A stretch of 64,000 nucleotides of DNA from assembly GCF_020859565.1 (NCBI RefSeq), contig NZ_JAJHUO010000031.1:1-64000 (forward strand). The letters are read 5' to 3'. Within the stretch, counting starts at the first letter, position 1, and the number at the start of each line of letters is the position of its first letter. The DNA is from Saccharothrix luteola (GTDB taxonomy: Bacteria; Actinomycetota; Actinomycetes; Mycobacteriales; Pseudonocardiaceae). The notes below the pieces were generated by a model. It was not told the DNA's origin, made no database searches, and saw only the letters and a program-made list of their open reading frames with translations. Below, one piece after another: positions 9,076 to 17,571 of the stretch. The translations under genes were made by a program, and so were the position numbers.

Positions 9076-9595
9076 TCACTGCTCCCACCGGACCTGCAAG
9101 CCGGCGAGCATCGCGTCGATCATCGGGCGGGTGACGTGGGAGTAGACGCCCATGACTCCGCGGAACTTGTGTCCGATCCTCTTGTGCTGCAGGAGCTCCG
9201 GCACGCCGTCCTCGATCATCCAGGTCTTGTGGGTGTGGCGCAGGTCGTGGAAGTGCATGTGCGGCTTGATCGGCGACCACCCAAGGTCGCATCGCCCCGC
9301 ACGGCCGGTAGCCAGACCCGGCGGCGGAAGTTGGACCGCCGGTGCAGCCCGCCGTCCTGCCCGGTGAACACGAACCGCACGGTCGGTTTCTTCGCCTCCA
9401 GGGCGTCGGACGGGCGGCTGACCTCGACCTCGTTCGGGTTCTGCGGGTTGACCATGCCCGGCAGCAGGTCGGCGATCCGCTGCACCACGTTGTCGTGCGA
9501 CCGCTCGTAGACGGGGTGGGGTGGCCGTCGAAGCCGAGCAGCGCTTCGGCGGCCTCCCAGCCGATCAGGGCGGCCCGGTCAAGCTCGGGCGCCGT
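9076..9595 (-). pseudogene. Tyrosine recombinase (phage-type integrase), broken
   Basis: The C-terminal catalytic domain is recognisable: HFHDLRHTHKTWM carries the active-site Arg, GHKFRGVMGVYSHVT the second His position and the nucleophilic Tyr. Upstream, the part ending PAVRGDATLG is in a different phase (frameshift near 9285), and further upstream another shift occurs near 9515 (ALIGWEAAEALLGFDGH region). No intact start exists. It is a relic of an integrated element, distinct from the integrase stub at 42486-42636. Confidence 0.75.
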
Positions 9596-9629
9596 GCCCT
9601 ACCCGTCCGCCGACCTACGTGGGGGCGTG

Positions 9630-9839
9630 TCAGGCGTCGCTGTTGAGCATCGCGGCGGTCAGGACGTTGCCTCCGACGCCCCAGCCGCCGTCCTCGACCT
9701 CGTCGACGAGTACGACCGTGGTCGGCCGGGCGCGTTCTCCGTAGATCTCGACGTACAGCTCGGTGGTTCGCTCGACGATCTTCTTTTTGTTCTCGGCGCT
9801 GATGGTGCCCGAAGGGACCTTGAAGTTGGCGAATGGCAC
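9630..9839 (-). CDS. 4-oxalocrotonate tautomerase family protein
   Basis: 69 residues, the usual size. After removal of the initiator Met the protein begins PFANFKVPSGT, giving the N-terminal proline that acts as the general base in this superfamily of keto-enol tautomerases and dehalogenases. The end GWGVGGNVLTAAM is also typical. The gene lies 32 bp downstream of the SDR gene on the same strand, so both are probably transcribed together. The substrate cannot be read from the sequence. Confidence 0.85.
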   Translation of the reverse strand: MPFANFKVPSGTISAENKKKIVERTTELYVEIYGERARPTTVVLVDEVEDGGWGVGGNVLTAAMLNSDA

Positions 9840-9871
9840 AGGTGTTCTCCTCGTTGTTGTTCAGTGCAGTG

Positions 9872-10621
9872 TCAAACCAGGCCGCCGTTGGCGCGCAGGA
9901 TCTGGCCGTTGGCCCAGCGGCCCTCGGGACCGGTCAGGAAGGCGACGACGCCCGCGATGTCCTCCGGGGTACCCAGTCGCTCCAGTGGCGGCGCCTTGGT
10001 TAGCGCCGCCACCTGTTCCTCGGTTTTGCCGTCCAGGAACAGCTCGGTGGCCGTCGGGCCGGGTGCGACCGTGTTGACGGTGATCCCGCGTCCGCGCAGC
10101 TCGCGGGCGAGGATCAGGGTGATCGCCTCGACAGCGCCCTTGCTCGCGACGTACGCGCCGTAGCCGGGGAACTGCGTGCCCACCACGGAGGTCGAGAAGC
10201 TGACGAAGGCGCCGCCCGTGCGCAGCCGTTGAGCGGCCTGCCGCGCGACGACGAAGGTGCCGCGGATGTTGACGCGGTGCAACCGGTCCAGCACGTCCAG
10301 GTCAAGTTCGGCGATGGGGGACAGGGCGAGGCGGCCTGCGGAGCTGATTACGACGTCAACGCCCCCGTACTCGCTTTCGGCTCGGTCGAACAGCTCCGCC
10401 ACCGCGGTCTCGTCGGCCACGTCGGCACGGACCGCGGTCGCGTTCCCACCCGCGGCGGTGATCGCGCGCACGGTCTCCGCCGCGGCGTTGTCGTCTCCGG
10501 CGTAGTTGACGACGACGGCCAGTCCGTCCGCGGCGAGTCTGCGGGCGACCGCCCGGCCGATGCCGCGCGAACCCCCGGTGACGATGGCGACTCGTCCGAC
10601 AGTGGGGTCGGTGTTTGTCAT
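9872..10621 (-). CDS. SDR family oxidoreductase
   Basis: 249 residues, a classical short-chain dehydrogenase/reductase. The cofactor motif TGGSRGIG lies at residues 15-22, NAG is replaced by SSAG at 93-96, and the active-site YVASK is at 157-161. The ATG at 10621 is preceded by GGTGGAGAC. The gene is divergent from an MmyB-type regulator, which very likely controls it, and is followed by the tautomerase gene. Substrate unknown; an NAD(P)H-dependent carbonyl reductase or alcohol dehydrogenase is expected. Confidence 0.88.
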   Translation of the reverse strand: MTNTDPTVGRVAIVTGGSRGIGRAVARRLAADGLAVVVNYAGDDNAAAETVRAITAAGGNATAVRADVADETAVAELFDRAESEYGGVDVVISSAGRLALSPIAELDLDVLDRLHRVNIRGTFVVARQAAQRLRTGGAFVSFSTSVVGTQFPGYGAYVASKGAVEAITLILARELRGRGITVNTVAPGPTATELFLDGKTEEQVAALTKAPPLERLGTPEDIAGVVAFLTGPEGRWANGQILRANGGLV

Positions 10622-10651
10622 GTCTCCACCGTGCAGGACCGTGCGGACCGG

Positions 10652-10670
10652 TGACAGGGGACGCCGTCCC
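10652..10670. promoter_or_regulatory. Candidate operator between SDR and MmyB-type regulator
   Basis: The divergent intergenic region holds TGACAGGGG (reverse CCCCTGTCA) overlapping a short palindrome GGGACG-C-CGTCCC at 10658-10670. CCCCTGNCA also occurs beside the two other MmyB-type regulators in this window, at 20059 and 22147. Assignment as the regulator's binding site is inference from position and recurrence. Confidence 0.4.
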
Positions 10671-10707
10671 ATGTGTCCGTGGCCCGCTCCGCTGCAGACT
10701 GGCGGAC

Positions 10708-11565
10708 ATGAACTCGACGAAGTACGCCGAGCTGGGCGCGTTCCTCCGCTCGCGGCGTGAGCGCATCCGCCCCGAGGAGGTCGGACTGGCCTCCGGGCCG
10801 CGGCGGCGCGTGCCGGGACTGCGTCGCGAGGAGGTCGCCCAGCTCGCCGGGGCCTCGGCGGACTACTACAACGAGCTGGAACGCGGAGCCGGGTCGCAGC
10901 CGTCGGAACAGATGCTGGCGGCGCTGGCGCGTGCGTTGCGCCTGACCGCCGACGAGCGCGACCACCTCTACCACCTGGCCAACCGGCCGGTGCCGCGTGG
11001 CGGCGCGGGCTCGCACGTGCACCCCGGAATGCTCGACCTGCTCACCCGGCTGACCTCCACCCCCGCGCAGGTGATCACCGACCTGCACGTGACGCTTGTG
11101 CAGAATCCGCTCGCCATCGCGCTGCTCGGGGATCACTCCCGCTTCCGGGGCAAGGAAGCCAGCTTCGTCCACCGCTGGTTCACCGACCCCGAGGCGCGGC
11201 GGCTCTACCCCGAGGAGGACCACCCGGCCCAGTCCCGGGCGTTCGCCGCCGACCTGCGGGCCGCCGCCGCACGCCGGGACGCCAAGGACACCGAGGCGAG
11301 CGCGCTCGTCGCCGAACTCCTCGACCGCTCCGCCGCCTTCGCCCGGCTGTGGGCCGAGCACGACGTGGCGTTCCGCCGCGACGACCGCAAGCGCATCGAC
11401 CATCCCAGGCTCGGCCTGGTCGTGGTCAACTGCCTCACCCTGTTCAGCGAGGACGGTCGTCAGCGCCTGCTGTGGTTCACCCCCGCGCTGGGCACCGACA
11501 GCGTCGACAAATTGGAGCTGCTCGCTGTCATCGGCACCCAGGAGTTCACGCCGCACCCCGACTAG
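10708..11565 (+). CDS. XRE/MmyB-type transcriptional regulator
   Basis: 285 residues. The N-terminal helix-turn-helix (about residues 8-80) has the family signature RRRVPGLRREEVAQLAG and DYYNELERG. A C-terminal MmyB-like ligand-binding domain follows with ITDLHVTLVQNPLA and HPRLGLVVVNC. Members bind a fatty-acid-like or other small ligand and usually repress an adjacent oxidoreductase gene. The ATG at 10708 lies 86 bp from the divergent SDR start. Confidence 0.88.
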   Translation: MNSTKYAELGAFLRSRRERIRPEEVGLASGPRRRVPGLRREEVAQLAGASADYYNELERGAGSQPSEQMLAALARALRLTADERDHLYHLANRPVPRGGAGSHVHPGMLDLLTRLTSTPAQVITDLHVTLVQNPLAIALLGDHSRFRGKEASFVHRWFTDPEARRLYPEEDHPAQSRAFAADLRAAAARRDAKDTEASALVAELLDRSAAFARLWAEHDVAFRRDDRKRIDHPRLGLVVVNCLTLFSEDGRQRLLWFTPALGTDSVDKLELLAVIGTQEFTPHPD

Positions 11566-11820
11566 TTGTACTGCCCAGCGTGGTTGCGACCGGTCCGACA
11601 CGTAGTCGGATGATCTTGGAATGAGGGACGGCCTCCGGGTTCGGTGTGGATAGCGACATCCGCACTGGTCGGCCGTGGCCGGCCAGTCCGCACACCCGCG
11701 GTCGAGCCGACGAGAACGAGGAAACCGTCGCCGCGTTCTGGCGACGAGCGCAGAACTTCTTCCACGTCAACGGAACCACGAACGACGAGACTCAGTTGAG
11801 CTTCGCCGGGACGTGAGGCC
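11566..11820. other. Intergenic stretch, no supported gene
   Basis: 255 bases between converging genes. Frames exist on both strands without plausible starts or recognisable products. No hairpin with a U-tract is evident. Confidence 0.5.
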
Positions 11821-12711
11821 CTACTGCTGAGCTGCGTGCCGGAAGCCAGGTGACAGACTGTCGACGAGCCCCTCGAGATCCCGCTCGCCCTCACGGGTCT
11901 GCACGCCCGCTGCCAGCTGCTTGCGGGCGACCTCGACCATGTCCTCGGTGAACAGTGAGTACAGGAAGGCGTTTTCGGCGACGTAGGCCGTGTCGGAGGC
12001 GGGCGGGGTCGCGGCCCTGACGGTGGCCTTGATCGCGGCGACGACCTCGGGGCGCACTCCCGCCATTCGGCGAGCCAGGGTGTCGACGAAGGCATCGAGC
12101 TCGTCGGCGGGCAGAGCCCGGTTCACCAGGCCGTAGCGCTCGGCCACTTCTGCGCCGACGAGCTGGCCACCGATGAGCAGTTCCAGGGCCCTGGCCGGGC
12201 CGAGCAGACGGGTCATGTTCACCGTGCCACCGCCCCCGGGGAGGATCGCCAGGGTGGACTCGGGCTGTGCCTGGCCCGATTCGCCGATCGCGGCGAACCG
12301 CATGTCGAGGGACATCAGGAACTCGTTGCCGGCGCCACGGGCGAAACCGGCCACCTTGCCGATGGTGACCTGCGGGAGGTCACGGATCTCCGCTCCCATG
12401 GCCTGGAGGATGTTCATGCCGTGGGGGATCACGGCGCCCGGCGCGGCGTCGATCGCGGCCTGGGTGGCGGCGGGCAGGGCCTCCGGGTCGGTGAGGTAGG
12501 CCATGTCGCCGTGAGCGCTGAAGAACTCCGGATCGGCGCTCTGAAACACGATCACCCGGACGTCCGCGTCGGTGCGCACATGATGCGCGAACCCACGCAA
12601 TGACGGCAGCAGCACGCCGTCCATCAGATTGAGGGGCGGGTGGTCGAGCGACACGGTGGCCACACCGTGCGCGACGGTGATCTTGAGGCCTGCCCAGCTG
12701 TGGTAGTCCAT
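11821..12711 (-). CDS. Enoyl-CoA hydratase/isomerase family protein
   Basis: 296 residues of the crotonase fold. The oxyanion-hole region reads KVAGFARGAGNEFLMSLDMR and is followed by a glycine-rich LAILPGGGGTVNMTRLLG. The ATG at 12711 is preceded by AAGGAG with good spacing. The protein is longer at the C-terminus than a minimal hydratase. It is divergent from an AraC-type regulator (start 12856), which probably controls it. Exact reaction (hydratase, isomerase or hydrolase) cannot be told. Confidence 0.85.
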   Translation of the reverse strand: MDYHSWAGLKITVAHGVATVSLDHPPLNLMDGVLLPSLRGFAHHVRTDADVRVIVFQSADPEFFSAHGDMAYLTDPEALPAATQAAIDAAPGAVIPHGMNILQAMGAEIRDLPQVTIGKVAGFARGAGNEFLMSLDMRFAAIGESGQAQPESTLAILPGGGGTVNMTRLLGPARALELLIGGQLVGAEVAERYGLVNRALPADELDAFVDTLARRMAGVRPEVVAAIKATVRAATPPASDTAYVAENAFLYSLFTEDMVEVARKQLAAGVQTREGERDLEGLVDSLSPGFRHAAQQ

Positions 12712-12855
12712 GGTGACTCCTTCTCGACGAGGCCGGATGTGCGTCCCGGCTCCCAAGACCATATGTAACGACCAGTGAGGCGAACCATGTCCGCATGGCT
12801 CAGATGATTGATTCTCTGCCTCATCCGCATCTGATCAAGGTGCTAGGGTCACCTT

Positions 12856-13830
12856 GTGGATCCACTGAGCGACGCCCTGGCGATCTCGGGCGTCAAAGGG
12901 GCGCTGAGCACCCGCGTCGAGGCGGGTGGTCGATGGGCGATCACCCTGGACGACTATCCCGGGGTGGCCTTGCACGCCGTGACCGCGGGCAGTGCCTGGC
13001 TCACGGTCGTCGGCCGCGAACCGGTGGAACTGGCGGCCGGTGACGTGGTCCTGCTGTCCGCGGGCGCCCCGCACGGCCTCACCGACGATCCCACGGACAC
13101 TCGCGACCGGTGCGAACACGTAGCCGCTCGCGGGCGCGGTACCGGTGAGGTGATCAGCCTCGGGTCCCAGCCCGCGACCACGCGGATCGTCACCATTCAC
13201 TACGACTGCGATCCGGCCGCGCTCACCCAGATCCTGACCCTGCTACCCGGTTTCGTGCACGTGCGGGCCGAAGCGGGGACACCGGGACTGGCCGATACGG
13301 TGCGCATGCTCGCCCGGGAACTCGCCCACCCGCAGCTCGCCACGTCTGCCGTGCTGAAGAGCCTTGTCGACATCGTGCTCGTGCAGATGCTGCGTGCCTG
13401 GCTTGCGGTGAACCCTCCCGAGTGCTTCGGCACCTGGCTGGGCGCGCTCTACGACCCTGTCATCGGCAAGGCACTACGGCACCTGCACGCGAATCCGGCC
13501 ACTCCCTGGACGACCTCGATGCTCGCGGAAGCCATCTCGGTGTCCCGCGCGACCCTCGCCCGCCGTTTCCCGGCCGCGACGGGACACACCCCCGCGGCGT
13601 ATCTGGCGAACTGGCGCATGGATCTGGCCGCCGTGCGGTTACGCGACAGTCATGACTCCCTCGAAGTGATCGCCGAGGCAGTCGGTTACGGGTCGGTGCC
13701 GGCGTTCACCCGCGCCTTCACCCGGGCCCACGGACGTACGCCCGGGCGCTACCGCAGCGAGACGCGCAGCCACAGCGGTACGGCCTTCCGGTTGGAGACG
13801 CCCGCCCCGTCGAGCCTGACGATCAGTTAG
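12856..13830 (+). CDS. AraC family regulator with N-terminal cupin
   Basis: 324 residues. The N-terminal part is a cupin-like sensor (ALHAVTAGSAWLTVVG and GDVVLLSAGAPHGL). The C-terminal 100 residues are a double helix-turn-helix of the AraC type (SVSRATLARRFPAATGHTP, then AFTRAHGRTPGRYR). The GTG at 12856 follows GGTCACCTT and begins VDPLSDALA, as usual in this subfamily. Divergence from the enoyl-CoA hydratase gene suggests control of that gene. Confidence 0.88.
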   Translation: MDPLSDALAISGVKGALSTRVEAGGRWAITLDDYPGVALHAVTAGSAWLTVVGREPVELAAGDVVLLSAGAPHGLTDDPTDTRDRCEHVAARGRGTGEVISLGSQPATTRIVTIHYDCDPAALTQILTLLPGFVHVRAEAGTPGLADTVRMLARELAHPQLATSAVLKSLVDIVLVQMLRAWLAVNPPECFGTWLGALYDPVIGKALRHLHANPATPWTTSMLAEAISVSRATLARRFPAATGHTPAAYLANWRMDLAAVRLRDSHDSLEVIAEAVGYGSVPAFTRAFTRAHGRTPGRYRSETRSHSGTAFRLETPAPSSLTIS

Positions 13831-13862
13831 GACCCTGTCCAGGCGGGACTCTCTGTTCCGGT

Positions 13863-14055
13863 CACCAGATCGCGGTGGCACGCAGATCCGGATCAGCGCA
13901 GATCTCCGCGGTGGCGGCGAGGCCGTCGGTGCCGGGCATTCGGATGTCCGTGATCACCACGTCCGGGCGCAACTTGCGGGTGAGGGTCGCCGCTCACGGC
14001 CGTCGCCCGCCTTCCCTACCACGGCGATGTCATCGGCCGTGAGCGGCCGTCGGCG
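13863..14055 (-). pseudogene. Response regulator fragment (decayed copy of 36977 gene)
   Basis: On the minus strand this matches the receiver domain of the response regulator at 36977-37717: DDIAVVGKAGDGRE, then in another phase LRPDVVITDIRMPGTDGLA and AEICADPDLRAT. It ends abruptly and has no start. With the adjacent ABC fragment (14337-14525) it forms a shrunken, inverted copy of the 35-37 kb locus: the kinase part in between is missing and order and orientation are mirrored. Confidence 0.8.
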
Positions 14056-14180
14056 TCCAGCACCCGACCGTTCCGCTCAAGGATGCGAAGAACCGCGTCT
14101 CGCCCCACAAGCCGAAATCACGGCCGACGCTGTCGAGTTCGGCGTCAGCCACCGCCGGCCAGAGCAGGGCCGCCCGTACG

Positions 14181-14522
14181 CGTGTAGTGCGTCCGCACCA
14201 GAAGCGGGCCGGGCTGGTCCGCGCGCACCAGGCGAGGACGATCCCGGCAAACGATGTGCGAGACCGCGGTTGACGACAGGGTTGGTGACGGAATCGTCCG
14301 GCAGCGGGCCGGACGGCGAAGCGGTGGGAAGAAACGTTGCACAACACCGGGAACAGGACCGACGCGGTTCGGCTGACGGCCGTCCGCAAGGTCTACGGAC
14401 GGCGCGACAACCAGGTGGTGGCGCTCGACGACGTGACGACACGGTTCGGCCGGGGCACGTTCACGGCGATCATGGGGCCGTCGGGTTCCGGCAAGAGCAC
14501 CCTGCTGCAGTGCGCGGCCGGG
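14181..14522. repeat. 342-bp inverted duplication, copy 1 (partner 35386-35727)
   Basis: By eye identical, or nearly so, to the reverse complement of 35386-35727. It holds the promoter region between the ABC ATPase and sensor kinase genes plus the first 62 codons of the ATPase. Both edges are abrupt: G against A outside the left edge, TAGCC against CTCGA outside the right. The near-identity implies a recent copying event or ongoing gene conversion. Confidence 0.9.
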
Positions 14523-14525
14523 TAG
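14337..14525 (+). pseudogene. Truncated ABC transporter ATPase
   Basis: Starts with TTG at 14337 after GGAAG and reads 62 residues identical to the ATPase at 34774-35571, including the Walker A motif GPSGSGKST. It meets a stop codon directly after the duplicated block ends, so the rest of the nucleotide-binding domain is missing. It is not functional as a transporter ATPase. Confidence 0.9.
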
Positions 14526-14569
14526 CCCCGCAGATCCTCACTCATTTCCCCGTCACAGAAAGGATTCCC

Positions 14570-15967
14570 ATGACCACCACGCCGGCTACTCCGGTGCGGG
14601 CCGGAAAGGCCGCGGTCGGGGCTCTCGGCGTGCTGGCCCTCGCCAGTGGTGCCCTGGAGTCGGTGGTGCAGCCGACGGTGCCGCTCTTGCAACGCGAACT
14701 GGACATGGGGCCCACCGGAGGGGCACTGCTCAGCATCCTGCTCCCGATCACCGGCGCACTCGTCACACCGTTGGCGGGCAGGTTCGGCGACCGCTACGGC
14801 GGAAAACGTGTCCTGATCCGGCTGATGGTCGTGGTGTGCGTCGGCGGCACGGTGTCCGCACTCGCGCCGGGTCTGCCCGTGCTGCTGGCCGGCCAGGTCC
14901 TGCAGGGCGCGATGGTCGGCGCGTTGCCCCTGTCGTTCATCGTCGTGCGCAAGCACCTGTCCGCAGGAGAGTCGAAGGCAGCCATCGGGGTGGTCAGTGG
15001 ACTGTTCGTGGGAGGCGGGATGGTCGGCATGCTGCTGGCCGGGCCCGTGGCGGAACAGCTGTCCCGGCACTGGATGTTCGCGCTGCCGACGATCGCCGTC
15101 ATCGTGGCGACCCTTCTCGTGAACCGGTTGGTGCCGGCGGATTCGGCAGACGGGTCGGACGACGCCGGGGTCGACTGGCCCGGGCTGGTCCTGTTGGGCG
15201 GGGTGTTGATCACGCTCATGCTCACGATCAACTTCGCGCTCGACCTCGCTTCGCAGCCGCTCGCGCTTTGCGGCCTCGTCGTGCTTCTGGTCGCACTGGT
15301 GGCCGGCTGGGTCGCCGTCGAGCGTCGCGCGGCCTCGCCGCTGATCGATCTGCGCTTGCTGGCCCGGCCCATGATGTGGAAGTCGGGTGTGCTGACGTTC
15401 ATGATCTGCGTCGGCACGTCGATGGCGGTCTTCCTCGTCACGCAGCTGTGGAGCGCGCCCGGTGACGGGTACGGCTTCGGGGCCGGCGCCACCGAGATCG
15501 GCTTGTTCCTGTTGCCCGGCACCGTGGTTGCGACCCTGGCCGGACCGATGGGCGGGAGCTGGGAGCGGCGTTCCGGCTCACGTTCCGTGGCCACCGCTGG
15601 GGTCGTCATCATGACCCTGGCCTTGGTCGGCATGGCGGTCGTGCACACCGAGGCGTGGCATCTCGTCGTCGGCAAGGCACTGGTCGCCCTGGCCAACGGC
15701 CTGGTTGTCACCGCGATGACGACCGGCATCGCGACCTCCGTCGCGCCGAACGAGACCGGCGTCGCCACCAGCCTGATCCTGCTGACCCGCGTGCTCGGGA
15801 TGGCCTCGGGCGGGATGTTCGGTGGCGTGCTGCTCGCCGCCGGGACCCCGTCGGGGTCGGACGTCGCGGCCGAATCGTCGTACATCACCGGATTCGTGAT
15901 CGCCAGCGCCGTCACGGCGCTGGCCCTGCTCGTCACCCGCACCATGCACAAGGGAGTCAAGGCATGA
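14570..15967 (+). CDS. MFS efflux transporter (DHA2-like)
   Basis: 465 residues with about 13-14 hydrophobic segments. The signature after the second helix reads GRFGDRYGGKRVLI, as in drug:proton antiporters of the 14-helix type. The ATG at 14570 follows AGAAAGGA. The frame is open further upstream but that part is the duplicated remnant and is not coding. The stop overlaps the start of the flavin monooxygenase gene (ATGA), so the two form an operon, probably a resistance or export pair for one compound. Confidence 0.88.
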   Translation: MTTTPATPVRAGKAAVGALGVLALASGALESVVQPTVPLLQRELDMGPTGGALLSILLPITGALVTPLAGRFGDRYGGKRVLIRLMVVVCVGGTVSALAPGLPVLLAGQVLQGAMVGALPLSFIVVRKHLSAGESKAAIGVVSGLFVGGGMVGMLLAGPVAEQLSRHWMFALPTIAVIVATLLVNRLVPADSADGSDDAGVDWPGLVLLGGVLITLMLTINFALDLASQPLALCGLVVLLVALVAGWVAVERRAASPLIDLRLLARPMMWKSGVLTFMICVGTSMAVFLVTQLWSAPGDGYGFGAGATEIGLFLLPGTVVATLAGPMGGSWERRSGSRSVATAGVVIMTLALVGMAVVHTEAWHLVVGKALVALANGLVVTAMTTGIATSVAPNETGVATSLILLTRVLGMASGGMFGGVLLAAGTPSGSDVAAESSYITGFVIASAVTALALLVTRTMHKGVKA

Positions 15968-17196
15968 CCTTCACCGCTCACCTGAAGGATGTTCGCAGCA
16001 CCCCGAAGGGCAGGGTGCTGGTTTCCGGGGCCGGCATCGCCGGTCCCACGCTCGCGTACTGGCTGACCCGCTACGGATACGCGGTCACGGTGGTGGAGCG
16101 GGCGGGCGCGGTTCGCAGCGGTGGTTATCCCATCGACGTCCGCGGCACCGCGCTGGAGGTCGTCCGGAGGATGGGGATCCTCCCACGATTGCGTGACACG
16201 CACATCGAACTGCGCCGGCTGACCTTTCTCGACGGGAACGGCGGTGAGGTGGCCTCGATCCACCCGCACGCGGTCACCGGCGGTGCCGGGGAAAGGGACC
16301 TGGAGGTGCGGCGCGGGGACCTGACCGACGCGCTTCACCTGGCGGTCCGCGACGATGTGGAGTTCCTGTTCAACGACTCCGTCGACACCCTCGTCCAGTC
16401 CGGCGACGGGGTCGACGTCACTTTCCGCGGCGGCGGCCAACGCACGTACGACCTGGTGTTGGGTGCGGACGGTACGCACTCCCGGACCCGGGAACTCGTG
16501 TTCGGCCCCGAAGAGCAGTTCCACCGGTACCTCGGCTACTGCTTCGCCGTGTTCCCCATGCGCAACACCTTCGGGCTCTCCTACGAGACCGTCATGTGGA
16601 ACACCCCGGGCCGGTCAGCTGCGCTCTACGCTGTGGGGGAGGACGACGAGGTGCACGCCTTCCTGAACTTCGCCCGGCCGGAACCGCCGTCCGACGTGTT
16701 CGCGAACCCGGAAGCGCAACGGGACCTCGTCGCCGCGGTCTTCGCCGACGCGGGTTGGGAGGTCCCCGGAATGCTGGCCGCCATGCACGAGGCGGACGAC
16801 GTGTTCTTCGACGGTGTCAGCCAGATCCGCATGTCCCGCTGGCACCGCGGCAGGGTCGCGCTGGCGGGCGACGCCGCGTACGCGCCTTCGTTCCTCACCG
16901 GACAGGGCTCCAGCCTCGCGCTCGTCGGCGCGTACATGCTCGCCGGTTCCCTAGCCGACCGGGACCACACCACCGGGCTCGCCGCGTATGAAGACAGCAC
17001 GCGTGATTTCGTGGCCGCGAACCAGGGGCTGGTCGGCGAGGGCGGCGCCACGCTCTTCCCGATCACCGCTCAGGCCCTGGAACAGCGCAACGACAGGCTG
17101 CGCAAGCTCGGCACCACGCCCTCCGCCGAGCCGCGACCGGCCCATTCGGCCCTCACGCTGCCCGAATTCATGCCCCGGAAGCCCTCCGCCGGCTGA
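15964..17196 (+). CDS. FAD-dependent monooxygenase
   Basis: 410 residues, PheA/TetX-like group A flavoprotein monooxygenase. The ADP-binding motif GAGIAG lies at residues 22-27, VLGADGTHSRTR is the DG motif that contacts FAD and NAD(P)H, and VALAGDAAYAPS is the GD motif that binds the FAD ribityl chain. Substrates of this group are aromatic or polyketide compounds, including tetracyclines and rifamycins; the sequence does not tell which. Translational overlap with the efflux gene suggests a modify-and-export detoxification unit (inference). Confidence 0.88.
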   Translation: MTFTAHLKDVRSTPKGRVLVSGAGIAGPTLAYWLTRYGYAVTVVERAGAVRSGGYPIDVRGTALEVVRRMGILPRLRDTHIELRRLTFLDGNGGEVASIHPHAVTGGAGERDLEVRRGDLTDALHLAVRDDVEFLFNDSVDTLVQSGDGVDVTFRGGGQRTYDLVLGADGTHSRTRELVFGPEEQFHRYLGYCFAVFPMRNTFGLSYETVMWNTPGRSAALYAVGEDDEVHAFLNFARPEPPSDVFANPEAQRDLVAAVFADAGWEVPGMLAAMHEADDVFFDGVSQIRMSRWHRGRVALAGDAAYAPSFLTGQGSSLALVGAYMLAGSLADRDHTTGLAAYEDSTRDFVAANQGLVGEGGATLFPITAQALEQRNDRLRKLGTTPSAEPRPAHSALTLPEFMPRKPSAG

Positions 17197-17571
17197 TCGA
17201 CCACGGCCGGTCGAGGGCCGGCTCAGCACGCCGCGAGCGCAGTCGGCCGGATCACCGTTCCGGTCGCTCGGCCGCTGCTCACCGTCCAGCTCGAGACTTC
17301 CGAGGCGAGTTCGCAGCGAAACGACGGCAGGTCCGAGGCGAACAGCCGGCCGAGCTGCCGGTGCACGGTGGCGGGGTTCCGGTCCGTCAAGCGAGCCAGG
17401 TCCACCGCGGTGCTGAGTCCTTCGTCGGAGCCGGGGTTTCGATCCTGCCGGCGGCATACGCGGAGCTGTCCCCGACGCGCATTCGCACAGCCGTGCCGTG
17501 GTCGGTGAGTCCACCGGCGCAATCGATTGCCCGCCGCTCGGCACTCGATTGCACTTGACCCGATGGATCTT
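17197..17571. other. Intergenic region with possible HTH-like relic
   Basis: 375 bases between converging operons. On the minus strand 17223-17450 reads STAVDLARLTDRNPATVHRQLGRL in pieces, reminiscent of a small winged-helix protein, but no start codon or ribosome site supports it and the upstream part shifts phase. I treat it as a relic. Confidence 0.35.

Noticed and set aside
8909..9292. Separate gene upstream of the small unknown protein
   Set aside because: The frame is the out-of-phase end of the broken integrase plus shadow sequence.
14027..14569. N-terminal extension of the MFS protein
   Set aside because: The frame is open upstream of 14570 but consists of the duplicated ABC/receiver relic; the ATG at 14570 has a good ribosome site and gives a normal MFS N-terminus.
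14794..16524. 576-residue minus-strand frame
   Set aside because: Antisense shadow of the MFS and monooxygenase genes, low complexity and without motifs.
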